NCBI GenBank assembly: GCA_022601445.1
Contig: JAJACP010000001.1
Coordinates: forward strand, 282,671-346,670
Direction: 5' to 3'
Source of the DNA: Chlamydiales bacterium
GTDB taxonomy: Bacteria > Chlamydiota > Chlamydiia > Chlamydiales > JAAKFR01
DNA length: 64,000 nucleotides
The notes beneath the pieces are model-generated. The model searched no databases. It was given only the letters and a program-made list of their open reading frames with translations, and was not told where the DNA came from. The translations under genes were made by a program, and so were the position numbers. Positions 24,816-32,851 of the stretch are shown here, one piece after another. Each line of letters opens with the position of its first letter. Positions within the stretch are counted from its first letter, which is position 1.

Positions 24816-24898
24816 GTTGCGGCTCCAGAAATCAAAGTGTGTATTAGTGGAGAATGTAGCGTTTTGCTAGGAATAAGTCGAGAAAAATGCCAGCCCAT

Positions 24899-25159
24899 TC
24901 AACTCTCTTGGAACTGAGCTCTTGCCTCTTGGATGGTTGTTCCAAAAACACGTGTCTCATCAACACGCAACTGAGGGTTTAATCGAGTCATACAACGCTC
25001 ATAATCTTCGATTGTGTCATAAAAGCGATAGCTAAAGATGGAGTCAGATAGTCTCTGAATCACAACATAGCACGTGCTCCCAGTGTGTCTTGAATCGGGC
25101 GACGGGGTAGAAACATAGGTGCCCACTGCCATTCTTTGTGCAAGCAGGCGATCCAGCAC
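24899..25159 (-). CDS. Small hypothetical protein or gene remnant
   Basis: An 86-codon frame beginning with GTG (ATG at codon 10 is an alternative). The product ('TYVSTPSPDSRHTGSTCYVV', 'YDTIEDYERCMTRLNPQL') looks like real protein but has no family I recognise. There is no good ribosome site, and the frame stays open about 30 bases upstream until a TGA, so it could be the tail of a damaged larger gene. It lies between the hydrolase and the tRNA repeat region. Confidence 0.4.
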   Translation of the reverse strand: MLDRLLAQRMAVGTYVSTPSPDSRHTGSTCYVVIQRLSDSIFSYRFYDTIEDYERCMTRLNPQLRVDETRVFGTTIQEARAQFQES

Positions 25160-25280
25160 CAGGTCTAAAAATATGCAAACCTCAAATCAACTCTTGATCA
25201 TACTTGTTCTGATCTAGAGATTTTTTAACAAAAAAAGGGGGATATCTGGCAATTGATGGACAGTCGTACCTTTAAAAGTG

Positions 25281-25376
25281 TAGCGGCAGTCGGACTTGAA
25301 CCAACGACCCACGGATTTCGAACCTCCGACCTTTGAGTTATGAGAGCAACGAGCTAACCACTGCTCCATCCCACGA
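25281..25376 (-). pseudogene. Chimeric pseudo-tRNA (initiator-Met 5' part joined to elongator-Met 3' part)
   Basis: Bases 25279-25316 are identical to 26253-26290 (the 3' half of the elongator tRNA-Met) and bases 25317-25390 match 26366-26439 (the initiator tRNA-Met and its flank) with four differences. What lies between these blocks in the intact pair is missing; the junction falls at a shared GGAT. On the minus strand this yields an initiator-type 5' part with a broken anticodon stem (TTGCT against CTCAA, two mispairs), then two T-arms in a row. It cannot fold as a normal tRNA. Confidence 0.8.
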
Positions 25377-25453
25377 TATGAGTTAACAACATAACATGAA
25401 GGGCCAGAACTCACCTACACTACCCCCTACCCAAGGGCTATAAAAAGAAATAG

Positions 25454-25482
25454 TTGTACAAAAAATTCATGTTTGGTATAAT
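25454..25482 (+). promoter_or_regulatory. Sigma-70-type promoter upstream of structured RNA/NYN gene
   Basis: TTGTAC (25454-25459) and a perfect TATAAT (25477-25482) are separated by exactly 17 bases. Predicted start is around 25489. The -35 matches the consensus only in its first three bases, but the -10 is ideal. Confidence 0.65.
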
Positions 25483-25488
25483 TACCGA

Positions 25489-25551
25489 CATAGCATCCCA
25501 TATGGTACGACCATGTGGCCACCACAGATTCCGTATCTGTGGTTTTTTTTT
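25489..25551 (+). ncRNA. Candidate small structured RNA or attenuator ending in a terminator
   Basis: From the predicted start of the promoter above to a nine-T run there are about 63 bases that fold into two adjacent hairpins. Hairpin 1: CCATATGGT (25498-25506), loop ACG, ACCATGTGG (25510-25518), with one G-U pair. Hairpin 2: ACCACAGAT (25521-25529), five-base loop, ATCTGTGGT (25535-25543), directly followed by T25543-T25551: a textbook intrinsic terminator. The T run ends 10 bases before the likely TTG start of the NYN nuclease gene. It is either a free small RNA or a leader that attenuates the nuclease gene. I know no family with this sequence. Confidence 0.55.
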
Positions 25552-25561
25552 GGGATTAAAT

Positions 25562-26200
25562 TTGGAAAGAGAACGCATTACTTGCTTCGTCGATGGCTTC
25601 AATCTCTATCATGCTCTTGCTGATATTGGTGAAAATCATTTGAAGTGGCTTGACTTAAAAGCTCTTTTTCTACGCTTAACTCGATCAAAGTCTCAAATCA
25701 TTACACAAATTTTGTTTTTCTCGGCTTATCCTACATGGAAACCTGCTGCCTATCATCGCCATCGTCAATATATCGCGGCACTCTCAGCCACAGGCATTAC
25801 ACCCGTAATGGGACAGTTCAAAAACAAACGAAAACGCTGCCAAAAATGTAAGACTCAGTGGACTAATCACGAAGAAAAAGAGACCGATGTCAACATGGCG
25901 CTGGCTCTTCTAGACCTCGCTTATAAAGACCAGTATGATCACGCTTTTTTGCTTACAAGAGACTCCGACTTTGCGCCAGCTGTGCATAAGGTCAAACAAA
26001 ATTTCCCAAATAAGAAGATAACTGTTTTTGCTCCTTATAATTACCGTCATAGCTCAGAACTTATTCAAGCGGCAGACGGCCACAAAAGCACCAATCTAAA
26101 ACATTTATCTACATCTCTCCTCCCCTCTAAAGTATATGATGCCGGAGGAAATCTTGTGGTGGAACGACCTATCGAATATGTCCCATCCTATCATGAGTAG
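25562..26200 (+). CDS. NYN-domain (LabA/DUF88-like) ribonuclease
   Basis: NYN domains are PIN-fold, metal-dependent ribonucleases. The acidic pattern is present: FVDGFNLY near the N-terminus, 'KETDVNMALALLDLAYKDQY' in the middle and 'LLTRDSDFAPAV' later, the three motifs that line the active site. A CxxC (RCQKCKTQW) sits between the first and second. I favour TTG 25562 (about 212 residues) because the open frame upstream runs through a hairpin-plus-T9 terminator; ATG 25469 would encode that structure as protein. There is no clear ribosome site. The gene lies alone between a pseudo-tRNA and the intact tRNA-Met pair, in what looks like an inserted islet. Its RNA target is unknown. Confidence 0.78.
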   Translation: MERERITCFVDGFNLYHALADIGENHLKWLDLKALFLRLTRSKSQIITQILFFSAYPTWKPAAYHRHRQYIAALSATGITPVMGQFKNKRKRCQKCKTQWTNHEEKETDVNMALALLDLAYKDQYDHAFLLTRDSDFAPAVHKVKQNFPNKKITVFAPYNYRHSSELIQAADGHKSTNLKHLSTSLLPSKVYDAGGNLVVERPIEYVPSYHE

Positions 26201-26254
26201 GATTCATTGCAGGTTAAGCGAGAAGTTACATATAAAGCTTTGCAGCGAGAAATG

Positions 26255-26328
26255 TAGCGGCAGTCGGACTTGAACCAACGACCCACGGATTATGATTCCG
26301 TTGCTCTAACCAACTGAGCTATGCCGCC
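26255..26328 (-). tRNA. tRNA-Met (CAT anticodon; elongator, or Ile-CAU type)
   Basis: A 74-base cloverleaf on the minus strand: acceptor GGCGGCA pairs with TGCCGCT (G1-U72 wobble), D-stem GCTC/GAGC, anticodon stem ACGGA/TCCGT with loop ATCATAA (anticodon CAT), T-stem GTTGG/CCGAC with TTCAAGT loop, discriminator A. CCA is not encoded. The 1-72 pair excludes the initiator. Elongator Met and lysidine-modified Ile2 both carry CAT in DNA; I cannot separate them by eye. Confidence 0.9.
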
Positions 26329-26351
26329 ACAAAAAAATAACCTGAGGAAAA

Positions 26352-26424
26352 TAGCGGGAGAAGGATTCGAACCTCCGACCTTTGGGTTATGAGCCCAACG
26401 AGCTAACCACTGCTCCATCCCGCG
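26352..26424 (-). tRNA. Initiator tRNA-fMet (CAT)
   Basis: A 73-base cloverleaf on the minus strand: acceptor CGCGGGA against TCCCGCT leaves position 1-72 unpaired (C-U), anticodon stem TTGGG/CCCAA with the initiator's three G-C pairs next to loop CTCATAA, T-arm GGAGG-TTCGAAT-CCTTC, discriminator A. CCA is not encoded. It lies 23 bases upstream (in transcription) of the other tRNA-Met, so both are probably co-transcribed. Confidence 0.95.
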
Positions 26425-26442
26425 ATATGAGTTAACAACTTA

Positions 26443-27696
26443 TCATGGCCCGCTCTTTTCAAGCAAGCATTGAAGCGAATCAAATATTTTATCCAAGGTT
26501 CCACGCGACTCGGCAATGAGCCTCAAACCATTTCTGCCCATCTGATGCGCCAAACCTGGATCCGCAATCAACCGATTCACAGTCGTGATAATATCCTCTG
26601 GGGCAATCTGCAACCCCGCACGATACCTCTCCACCAAATCCGCCAGCTCGGGCTGGGAGTAGATATAGGGACCATAAAGCACAGGTTTACCAAAAAAAGC
26701 AGGCTCTAAAATGTTATGCCCTCCCACTTTGGGCGTAAAACTTCCACCCACAAAGGTGAGATCAGAGAGCTGATAACACTGCTTGAGCGCCCCAACTGTA
26801 TCCACCAGTAGCACATCGCGCGTATGTAACGTCCCCTGCTGACTCCAGAGGCCGTACGTAATCCTATTCTCAGCTAAAAGACGGGCCACCTCGTTAAACC
26901 GTTCAGGGTGGCGTGGCGCGATGAAAACCTTCAAGTTCATCTGATGCTGCCACAGCTTTTGTAAAGCCTCTAGCCATATTCTCTCCTCTGGGGCATGTGT
27001 TGAACCAAGCGTAATCACATACTGATCCACAAGGCCCAGCTGCTCTTTAGGAAGAGGGGAGATTTTTTCAGCAGGGGCGTCGAGCTTCATATTTCCCGTC
27101 ACCACAATTTTTTCAGCTGGCACCCCAATCTCTTGAAAACGACGCTGATAAAGAGGGCCTTGCACGTAAAAACAGTCTATCGAGGAGAGAAGAAAGCGCG
27201 CTATAAAAGGAAAACGTTGATAACGCTGAAATGAGCGCTCTGAAATCTTCCCGTTCACAAGAACAAGCTGAGCTCCCCTTTTTTTCGCTGTCGATTGAAA
27301 ATGGTACCAAAAATCGGTCTCCGTCAGCACCACCAAATCAGGGCAGATGCGTCGCATAATAGGATCGATCACATAGCTGAAATCAAAAGGGAGATAAACA
27401 GTCCAATCCGCGCCACTTTTTTTTCCCTCTTCAAAACCGGTTTTAGTCGATGTGGAAACAAGAACCAGGTAGGAGCGCTCTTTAAACTTCTGAATCAACG
27501 GCGCTACAGCTTTAACCTCTCCCATCGAAACGGCGTGCACCCAAATGAGCTTCTGCCCCTTTTTCTCAATCTTAGGAAAACCGAAACCTAAGCGTGCAGC
27601 TAAGGTGCCTCGGTATCGACTCCGATTCCATAGCAGCTTAGGGAGTGAAAAAAGCGCAAAAAAATGGAGCGCTACGTCATAGAGAATACGGGTCAT
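26443..27696 (-). CDS. waaA: 3-deoxy-D-manno-octulosonic acid (Kdo) transferase
   Basis: WaaA (KdtA, GseA in chlamydiae) adds Kdo residues from CMP-Kdo to lipid A on the inner membrane; chlamydial enzymes add three or more. The 417-residue GT-B protein has an N-terminal membrane anchor (MTRILYDVALHFFALFSL), the catalytic-Glu motif 'WVHAVSMGEV', 'TSTKTGFEEGK', 'YLPFDFSYVI', 'TETDFWYHF', 'APRHPERF' and 'GGSFTPKVGGHNILEPAFFG'. All are WaaA signatures. Its ATG overlaps the leuS stop by four bases (ATGA), and the tRNA-Met pair lies just downstream. Confidence 0.96.
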   Translation of the reverse strand: MTRILYDVALHFFALFSLPKLLWNRSRYRGTLAARLGFGFPKIEKKGQKLIWVHAVSMGEVKAVAPLIQKFKERSYLVLVSTSTKTGFEEGKKSGADWTVYLPFDFSYVIDPIMRRICPDLVVLTETDFWYHFQSTAKKRGAQLVLVNGKISERSFQRYQRFPFIARFLLSSIDCFYVQGPLYQRRFQEIGVPAEKIVVTGNMKLDAPAEKISPLPKEQLGLVDQYVITLGSTHAPEERIWLEALQKLWQHQMNLKVFIAPRHPERFNEVARLLAENRITYGLWSQQGTLHTRDVLLVDTVGALKQCYQLSDLTFVGGSFTPKVGGHNILEPAFFGKPVLYGPYIYSQPELADLVERYRAGLQIAPEDIITTVNRLIADPGLAHQMGRNGLRLIAESRGTLDKIFDSLQCLLEKSGP

Positions 27697-30167
27697 TTCA
27701 CTACGAAATTGAGTAGCTTATTCGGCACAAAAATTACCTTAACCACTTCGCCTGTCAAATGCTTCGTAACCGCAGGATCTTCTTTGGCCAATTGGACAAT
27801 CACCTCTTGAGTTTGATCCTTAGGAAGCTCAAAACGGCCGCGCACCTTTCCATTCACCTGCACCACGTAGGTGACCTTCTCTTGTACTAAAAAGCGCGGA
27901 TCGGCCTTCGGCCAAGGATAGTGAGCAAGCACCTCTGTCTCGCCTAAATGGGCCCACAACTCTTCTGCCATGTGTGGAGCCAGCGGTGAGAGGACCTGAA
28001 CAGCCATTTTTACCGCCTCTTTGGGATAGCTAGATAATTTTGTGAAGTGGTTGAGAAACTCCATCATCTTGGAAATGGCCGTGTTAAACAGCAGCTTCTC
28101 AATGTCTCCTGTCACTCCATCGACCAAGCGATGCGCAAGTCGCATCCCCTCTTCTGAGGGGGTATGGCTCACCTTATCCGATACGGCCATCTCAAAAAAG
28201 CGGTTAAGGAAACGGCGACATCCACTCACACCATTTGTATTCCACACCTTCTCCTTCTCAATCGGTCCCATAAACATAGAGTAGAGACGGAGCGCATCGG
28301 CTCCAAACTCCTCAATAATCTCATCAGGAGAGACTCCATTGAGCTTCGATTTGGACATTTTCTCAATCTGAGAACGGAGCTCCTCTCCACTCTCCCAATG
28401 GAAGTACTTTCCTTCTCGCTCGACGACCTCTTCAGTGTCTACATAAACGCCCCCCTCCTTTTGAAAGGCACGCGCGACAACCAAACCTTGATTGACAAGC
28501 CGCTTGAAAGGCTCAACTCCACTCACCAGACCACAATCGTAGAGCACCTTATGCCAAAAACGGGCATAGAGAAGGTGGAGTACAGCGTGCTCAGCTCCCC
28601 CCACATACATGTCGACTGGCATCCAGTACTTCTCTTTTTCAGGATCCCAAGCGGCGCTCTCATTGTGTGGATCGCAAAAACGGAGATAATACCAGCACGA
28701 GCCAGCCCATTGCGGCATCGTATTGGTTTCGCGCACAGCCGGCTTTCCGCTTTTTGGATCGACAAGCGTCATCCACTCTTTGGCCTTAGCCAGCGGGCTT
28801 TGTCCCGTTGGGCACGGTTTATACTCTTCAACTTCAGGCGCTTCTAACGGCAACTCATCCAACTCTAGTGCGCGTGCGCTCCCATCTTCGAAATGGAGAA
28901 TAGGAAACGGCTCGCCCCAGTAACGTTGCCGAGAAAAAAGCCAGTCGCGCAGCTTATAGTTCACAGCCTTTCTCCCCATTCCACTCTTTTCTAACCAAGC
29001 CGTCGTCTCTGTAATCGCCTCTTCAACAGTCAATCCGTTGAGATCGAGCGCTCCATGCGCGCTATTGATCACCCGATTCTCCTCATCGAGCACAGGCTGA
29101 ATGGGCAAATTAAACTGCCCGGCAAACTCCTGGTCACGGCTATCGTGCGCAGGAACTGCCATCACAGCGCCCGTCCCATAGCCCATGAGAACGTAATCAG
29201 CCACCCAAATCGGTATCTTCTCTTCGGTCACCGGATTGAGGGCGTAGCCACCGGTAAAGACTCCTGTTTTCTCTTTTGCCAGCTCACTCCGCTCTAGGTC
29301 ACTCTTCTCTGCCGTTGTTTTCTGATAATGGTGAACCGCCTTCCTCTTCTCTTCGGTTGTCACCTGTTCAACCAAAGGATGCTCAGGAGAGAGCACCATA
29401 TAGGTCACTCCAAAAAGCGTGTGCGCGCAGGTGGTAAAGACACTTAAATGCTCTTGGCTCCCCTCAAGGGGAAAGTCCACTGTCGCCCCCACGCTTCTGC
29501 CAATCCAGTTGCGTTGCAACCGCTTCAGCCCTTCTGGCCAATCGACCGAGTCGAGATCCTCCAGCAGGCGATCCGCATAAGCCGTGATTTTCAGCACCCA
29601 TTGCTTCAATGGGCGCCTCTCCACAGGATGTCCCCCCTCTTTTGACCGCCCCTCTTCAATCTCTTCATTAGCCAGCACCGTTCCCAAAGCGGGGCACCAA
29701 TTAACCAGCATATCGGCTTGATAAGCCAGTCCCCTCTCATAGAGCTTCGTGAAGATCCACTGCGTCCATTTATAGTACTTAGGATCGCTCGTCATCACCT
29801 CTCGATCCCAGTCATAGGCGTAGCCGATCGCTTGAAGCTGGCTCTTAAAATTTTTGATATTATGGAGCGTCGTGTCAGCAGGGTGGGTTCCGGTGCGGAT
29901 TGCATATTGCTCAGCTGGCAAACCAAAGCTATCCCATCCCATAGGGTGCAGCACCGAAAAGCCCTGCGCCAGCTTGTATCTAGCTAAAACATCTGTAGCG
30001 GTGTAGCCAACCAGATGGCCCACATGAAGCCCTGCACCTGATGGGTAGGGAAACATATCCAGAACGTAGTATTTGGGTTTTTTGGGATCTTCTGCGGCCC
30101 TAAAAAGGTTGTGTTCAAGCCACTGTTTTTGCCACTTCTTTTCAATTAAATGGGGATCGTATTTCAT
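27693..30167 (-). CDS. leuS: Leucyl-tRNA synthetase
   Basis: LeuRS charges tRNA-Leu. The 824-residue class I synthetase has the HIGH-type motif in 'FPYPSGAGLHVGHLVGY', KMSKS in 'IEKMSKSKLNGVSPDE', the 'NWCPALGTVLANEEI' segment and the large CP1 editing domain (about 220-420; 'GYGTGAVMAVPAHDSRDQ'). It ends with the anticodon-binding and C-terminal tRNA-binding domains ('YVVQVNGKVRGRFELPKD'). Length is normal. It heads an operon with waaA. Confidence 0.98.
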   Translation of the reverse strand: MKYDPHLIEKKWQKQWLEHNLFRAAEDPKKPKYYVLDMFPYPSGAGLHVGHLVGYTATDVLARYKLAQGFSVLHPMGWDSFGLPAEQYAIRTGTHPADTTLHNIKNFKSQLQAIGYAYDWDREVMTSDPKYYKWTQWIFTKLYERGLAYQADMLVNWCPALGTVLANEEIEEGRSKEGGHPVERRPLKQWVLKITAYADRLLEDLDSVDWPEGLKRLQRNWIGRSVGATVDFPLEGSQEHLSVFTTCAHTLFGVTYMVLSPEHPLVEQVTTEEKRKAVHHYQKTTAEKSDLERSELAKEKTGVFTGGYALNPVTEEKIPIWVADYVLMGYGTGAVMAVPAHDSRDQEFAGQFNLPIQPVLDEENRVINSAHGALDLNGLTVEEAITETTAWLEKSGMGRKAVNYKLRDWLFSRQRYWGEPFPILHFEDGSARALELDELPLEAPEVEEYKPCPTGQSPLAKAKEWMTLVDPKSGKPAVRETNTMPQWAGSCWYYLRFCDPHNESAAWDPEKEKYWMPVDMYVGGAEHAVLHLLYARFWHKVLYDCGLVSGVEPFKRLVNQGLVVARAFQKEGGVYVDTEEVVEREGKYFHWESGEELRSQIEKMSKSKLNGVSPDEIIEEFGADALRLYSMFMGPIEKEKVWNTNGVSGCRRFLNRFFEMAVSDKVSHTPSEEGMRLAHRLVDGVTGDIEKLLFNTAISKMMEFLNHFTKLSSYPKEAVKMAVQVLSPLAPHMAEELWAHLGETEVLAHYPWPKADPRFLVQEKVTYVVQVNGKVRGRFELPKDQTQEVIVQLAKEDPAVTKHLTGEVVKVIFVPNKLLNFVVK

Positions 30168-30195
30168 GAGCAGGAGAGTAGCAGAGCCGCAAATA

Positions 30196-30229
30196 AAAAA
30201 AAACCGCAGATGGATTTTCCCATCTACGG
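30196..30229 (-). terminator. Rho-independent terminator after the Inc-like gene
   Basis: On the minus strand a 10-bp stem (plus-strand arms CCGCAGATGG 30204-30213 and CCATCTACGG 30220-30229, one C-A mismatch) with a six-base loop is followed by eight T residues (A run 30196-30203). It lies 15 bases past the stop of the gene at 30245. Confidence 0.8.
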
Positions 30230-30244
30230 CTTAAAAATAAACAA

Positions 30245-32122
30245 CTAAGAAGTACGCATAGCGCTTAAGTCCAAATTGGGCTTGGTGAGCCCAAGTGGAG
30301 GCTTCCATGCGTCCCACGCCGCGACAGCCTGTTGCTTGAGCTCGTCTTTTGCTGTTTCTTGTAGCAGCAGCTTTAGCAAAGCTACCAGTCGTGGCTTTCC
30401 AGGTTTCACACTGCTGTCCAACACAGCAAGGTGATGCACGGCTTGTGGTCCAAATTGGTCCAGAAAAGCGACGATAAGAGGATAGTTTTCATCCTCAGTA
30501 ACCGCTTTTTTGAATGCCTGCGGGTGATCTTTGTACCTCTCTACAAGGCCTGACTGGGCGACTGCTGAGCTTATCTCAGCACTATCTGTCAGCGCAGCTA
30601 GCTCAGTAAGCGTAGCTTTTGCTTTAGCTGGATATGAGTTATATTCTACTGTCATTTGCTTGCGAGCCGTTTGGCGTGCAGTATCATCCGCATGCGTATT
30701 AAAGGTCTTAAGCAAGGGAACTCTTTTTTCCACATCCGCATGAACAACTGCATATCCAAAAAATTCAGGGTAACGCGCATACTGAATGATGAGTGCATCT
30801 GGGTATGGGCTTGTTAGCTGGCCAAATGTCTGCTTAAAGCACCCCATAATTAAATCGAAATTTTTTGGATTAGCAGATTTTTTTGCAGAAACAGCAGGTA
30901 ATGCCTCAAGGAATGCAGCACGTTCAGGCATGCTCATTGCAACATAGCATGAGACTAGCATCCGGGCAGTAACACTCTCCTCCCCACTAAGAGCCGCTAC
31001 TTGAGCTGGCTGGGTTTTCAGCGCCAAAACAAAATCCGTTACCACCTGGTTTTCGACTGCTTTGAGGACAAAAGCTTGATACTCCTCTTGGTTCAGCTTA
31101 GCCACAAGAGCTACCCGCTGATTAGCATCTAACTTCTTGGCTAGTGCGATTTGTTGCTCCGGTGTGCAGCCAGCAATGCGCAGATCGTCTGTAAGGGGAG
31201 CCACAGCAAACGCATAGTCGTCAATTTGGCTAACGGCTTCGGCCACAAGGGCTGTATACTGGCCGTCGTTGAGATGACCAAGAAGGGCTCTGCGCCCAGC
31301 TTCGTCTAATCCACTCAATACAACCAGCTGATACGTAGGACTGCAACCAGCAATCCGCGAATCCTGACCAAGCGCCGGGAGTAGAGAAGAAGCGTTCTCG
31401 TCATCCACAACTTTCTGTACGAGCGCTGCGAACGTGTCATCTGAAAAAGCGCGGACCGCATCTGCCACAATGGAATCTGCCACATTCATTAAAGTAGCTA
31501 ATTGCTGATCCACGTCTGTCAAAGTCTGAAAATCTTCATGTTGAGCGATGGCTTCTAGAATCGGTTGATTGTTTGCTTGGTCACCCTGTAGAGCAATTGT
31601 CACAAACTGGGCAAACGACTCACCTCGCATGTGGCGCAGCACCTCTTGCACAACCTCACGTCTTAATCCTTGTTGACGCATCACTTCAATAATGTCAGTA
31701 TGCTGGATCTGAACTCGACTCTCGGTCTGATAATCTCTATCCAAACGCCGTTTTTTGACTGCGGTATGGATCACAAAAGCCACACTGAAGACAACGAGCC
31801 CAATAGAGAGCGTCCCACATGCCACACCTCCATAAAAAGTGAGCATATTTGTCGGGCCACCGCTGGTTGCAATCAGAGAAGCCGCGCCTACAGCTGCAAT
31901 CACAGCCAGAGCAACCACCAGAACAACTGTATAGTTACAATCGCGGTTTTTGGTACGGATAGACTCATTTCGAGTCGCAACCAATCTGTTGTGCTGATCG
32001 ACATATGCTTGAATGGTGTGGGGGTTCTCTTCGCCATCGAGCTGAACACGGATAGCAGCTAGGTCACGGATGGGTACCCCATACTGGACAGCTGCAGCTG
32101 AATCACCGGATGATGCCATCAT
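30245..32122 (-). CDS. Inclusion-membrane-protein-like hypothetical with internal ~59-residue repeats
   Basis: A 625-residue protein with no named family. Two hydrophobic segments close together (about 64-86 and 94-121) form the bilobed hairpin that marks chlamydial Inc proteins; they are followed by basic residues (KKRR) and a long, all-helical C-terminal domain. Within that domain a unit repeats with a 59-residue period: 'DSRIAGCSPTYQLVVLSGLD' at 254 matches 'DLRIAGCTPEQQIALAKKLD' at 313, and both continue into '...L..Q(Y/E)..(A/F)(L/V)..AV'. Shorter degenerate units flank them. The ATG has an AAGGAG ribosome site. Two small two-helix genes lie just upstream on the same strand, suggesting a host-interaction locus. 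Secretion by the type III system is inferred, not shown. Confidence 0.7.
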   Translation of the reverse strand: MMASSGDSAAAVQYGVPIRDLAAIRVQLDGEENPHTIQAYVDQHNRLVATRNESIRTKNRDCNYTVVLVVALAVIAAVGAASLIATSGGPTNMLTFYGGVACGTLSIGLVVFSVAFVIHTAVKKRRLDRDYQTESRVQIQHTDIIEVMRQQGLRREVVQEVLRHMRGESFAQFVTIALQGDQANNQPILEAIAQHEDFQTLTDVDQQLATLMNVADSIVADAVRAFSDDTFAALVQKVVDDENASSLLPALGQDSRIAGCSPTYQLVVLSGLDEAGRRALLGHLNDGQYTALVAEAVSQIDDYAFAVAPLTDDLRIAGCTPEQQIALAKKLDANQRVALVAKLNQEEYQAFVLKAVENQVVTDFVLALKTQPAQVAALSGEESVTARMLVSCYVAMSMPERAAFLEALPAVSAKKSANPKNFDLIMGCFKQTFGQLTSPYPDALIIQYARYPEFFGYAVVHADVEKRVPLLKTFNTHADDTARQTARKQMTVEYNSYPAKAKATLTELAALTDSAEISSAVAQSGLVERYKDHPQAFKKAVTEDENYPLIVAFLDQFGPQAVHHLAVLDSSVKPGKPRLVALLKLLLQETAKDELKQQAVAAWDAWKPPLGLTKPNLDLSAMRTS

Positions 32123-32201
32123 TTACTCCTTAAGATAATAATTTCAAATTAAAGACAAATTCTAACATAAAATTAGTATTAAGGAAATAATAAGAATTAA
32201 T

Positions 32202-32447
32202 TTAGCGCGATGTGGCAAAATAGAGAGCACACACTCCAGCCACCCATAGAGTGCCTAAAACAGCAGCTGAAATGCCGCCAGAAAGATAAAGAGAGCTGCC
32301 TAATTGATAGCCAACGACTGCAAGTGTCAATGTGGCCAGAATCGCCAGAACAAATAGCAGACAACTATCTTTAATTTTGACATCCGTGACGGGTGCGTTG
32401 GATGGCGCATCCTTAATCTGTCTCTCTGCTAAAGCTGGTGTAGACAT
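32202..32447 (-). CDS. Small two-helix membrane protein, Inc-like
   Basis: The 81-residue product starts at ATG 32447, which has AGGAG eight bases upstream (an upstream in-frame GTG overlaps that site and is rejected). It consists of a polar N-terminus of about 27 residues and two membrane helices ('LLFVLAILATLTLAVVGYQL' and 'GISAAVLGTLWVAGVCALYF'), the bilobed layout of Inc proteins. No family is recognised. It lies between two other genes of the same general build. Confidence 0.6.
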   Translation of the reverse strand: MSTPALAERQIKDAPSNAPVTDVKIKDSCLLFVLAILATLTLAVVGYQLGSSLYLSGGISAAVLGTLWVAGVCALYFATSR

Positions 32448-32521
32448 TGTATACACTCCTGTTAAACTTTATATTAACAGTTTAACAAAACAGTATTAAG
32501 GTTGTATTTAAAATAATAATT

Positions 32522-32776
32522 TTATATGAGTCGTGAACCGAGCACCAGTGCAGTGAACATGGCTGTTACTCCTGCAAAAGTCAGAGCAAAACCGCTCATG
32601 CTGGCTGGAATGGTCCCAATGCCACAATACATAAGATAAATACCAATCAAGAGCATGCTCCCACCTAACAAGGAAAGCACCAGGGCGGTGGCCCTATCGA
32701 CAGAAAGAGAAAAACAGGTCTCTTGGGCTGATCTATGCGCGCAATAACAGGTTAGTAGTACTGGTGAAGATGCCAT
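32522..32776 (-). CDS. Small two-helix membrane protein, Inc-like
   Basis: An 84-residue product with a Cys-containing N-terminus (MASSPVLLTCYCAHRSAQ) and two membrane helices ('ALVLSLLGGSMLLIGIYLMY' and 'MSGFALTFAGVTAMFTALVL'). The first gene of the minus-strand Inc-like cluster, divergent from rnr with 75 bases between starts. No ribosome site is evident. No family is recognised. Confidence 0.55.
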   Translation of the reverse strand: MASSPVLLTCYCAHRSAQETCFSLSVDRATALVLSLLGGSMLLIGIYLMYCGIGTIPASMSGFALTFAGVTAMFTALVLGSRLI

Positions 32777-32851
32777 AAGATTCTTACAGTGTAATGATTA
32801 TTAAAAAATTGGCAAGTATTAAATAATAGCGTTTTGCTATACTCTCGATTT

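Noticed and set aside
24692..24898. Upstream extension or separate frame before the hydrolase start
   Set aside because: It overlaps the hydrolase gene in another frame and has no recognisable product; ATG 24815 of the hydrolase has its own GGAG ribosome site.
25454..25561. Upstream extension of the NYN nuclease reading frame
   Set aside because: The stretch contains a good promoter, two hairpins and a T9 terminator; it is better explained as non-coding.
28164..28847. A 227-codon open frame on the plus strand
   Set aside because: It lies antisense inside leuS; the product has no recognisable domain and there is no ribosome site. It is a shadow of leuS codon usage.
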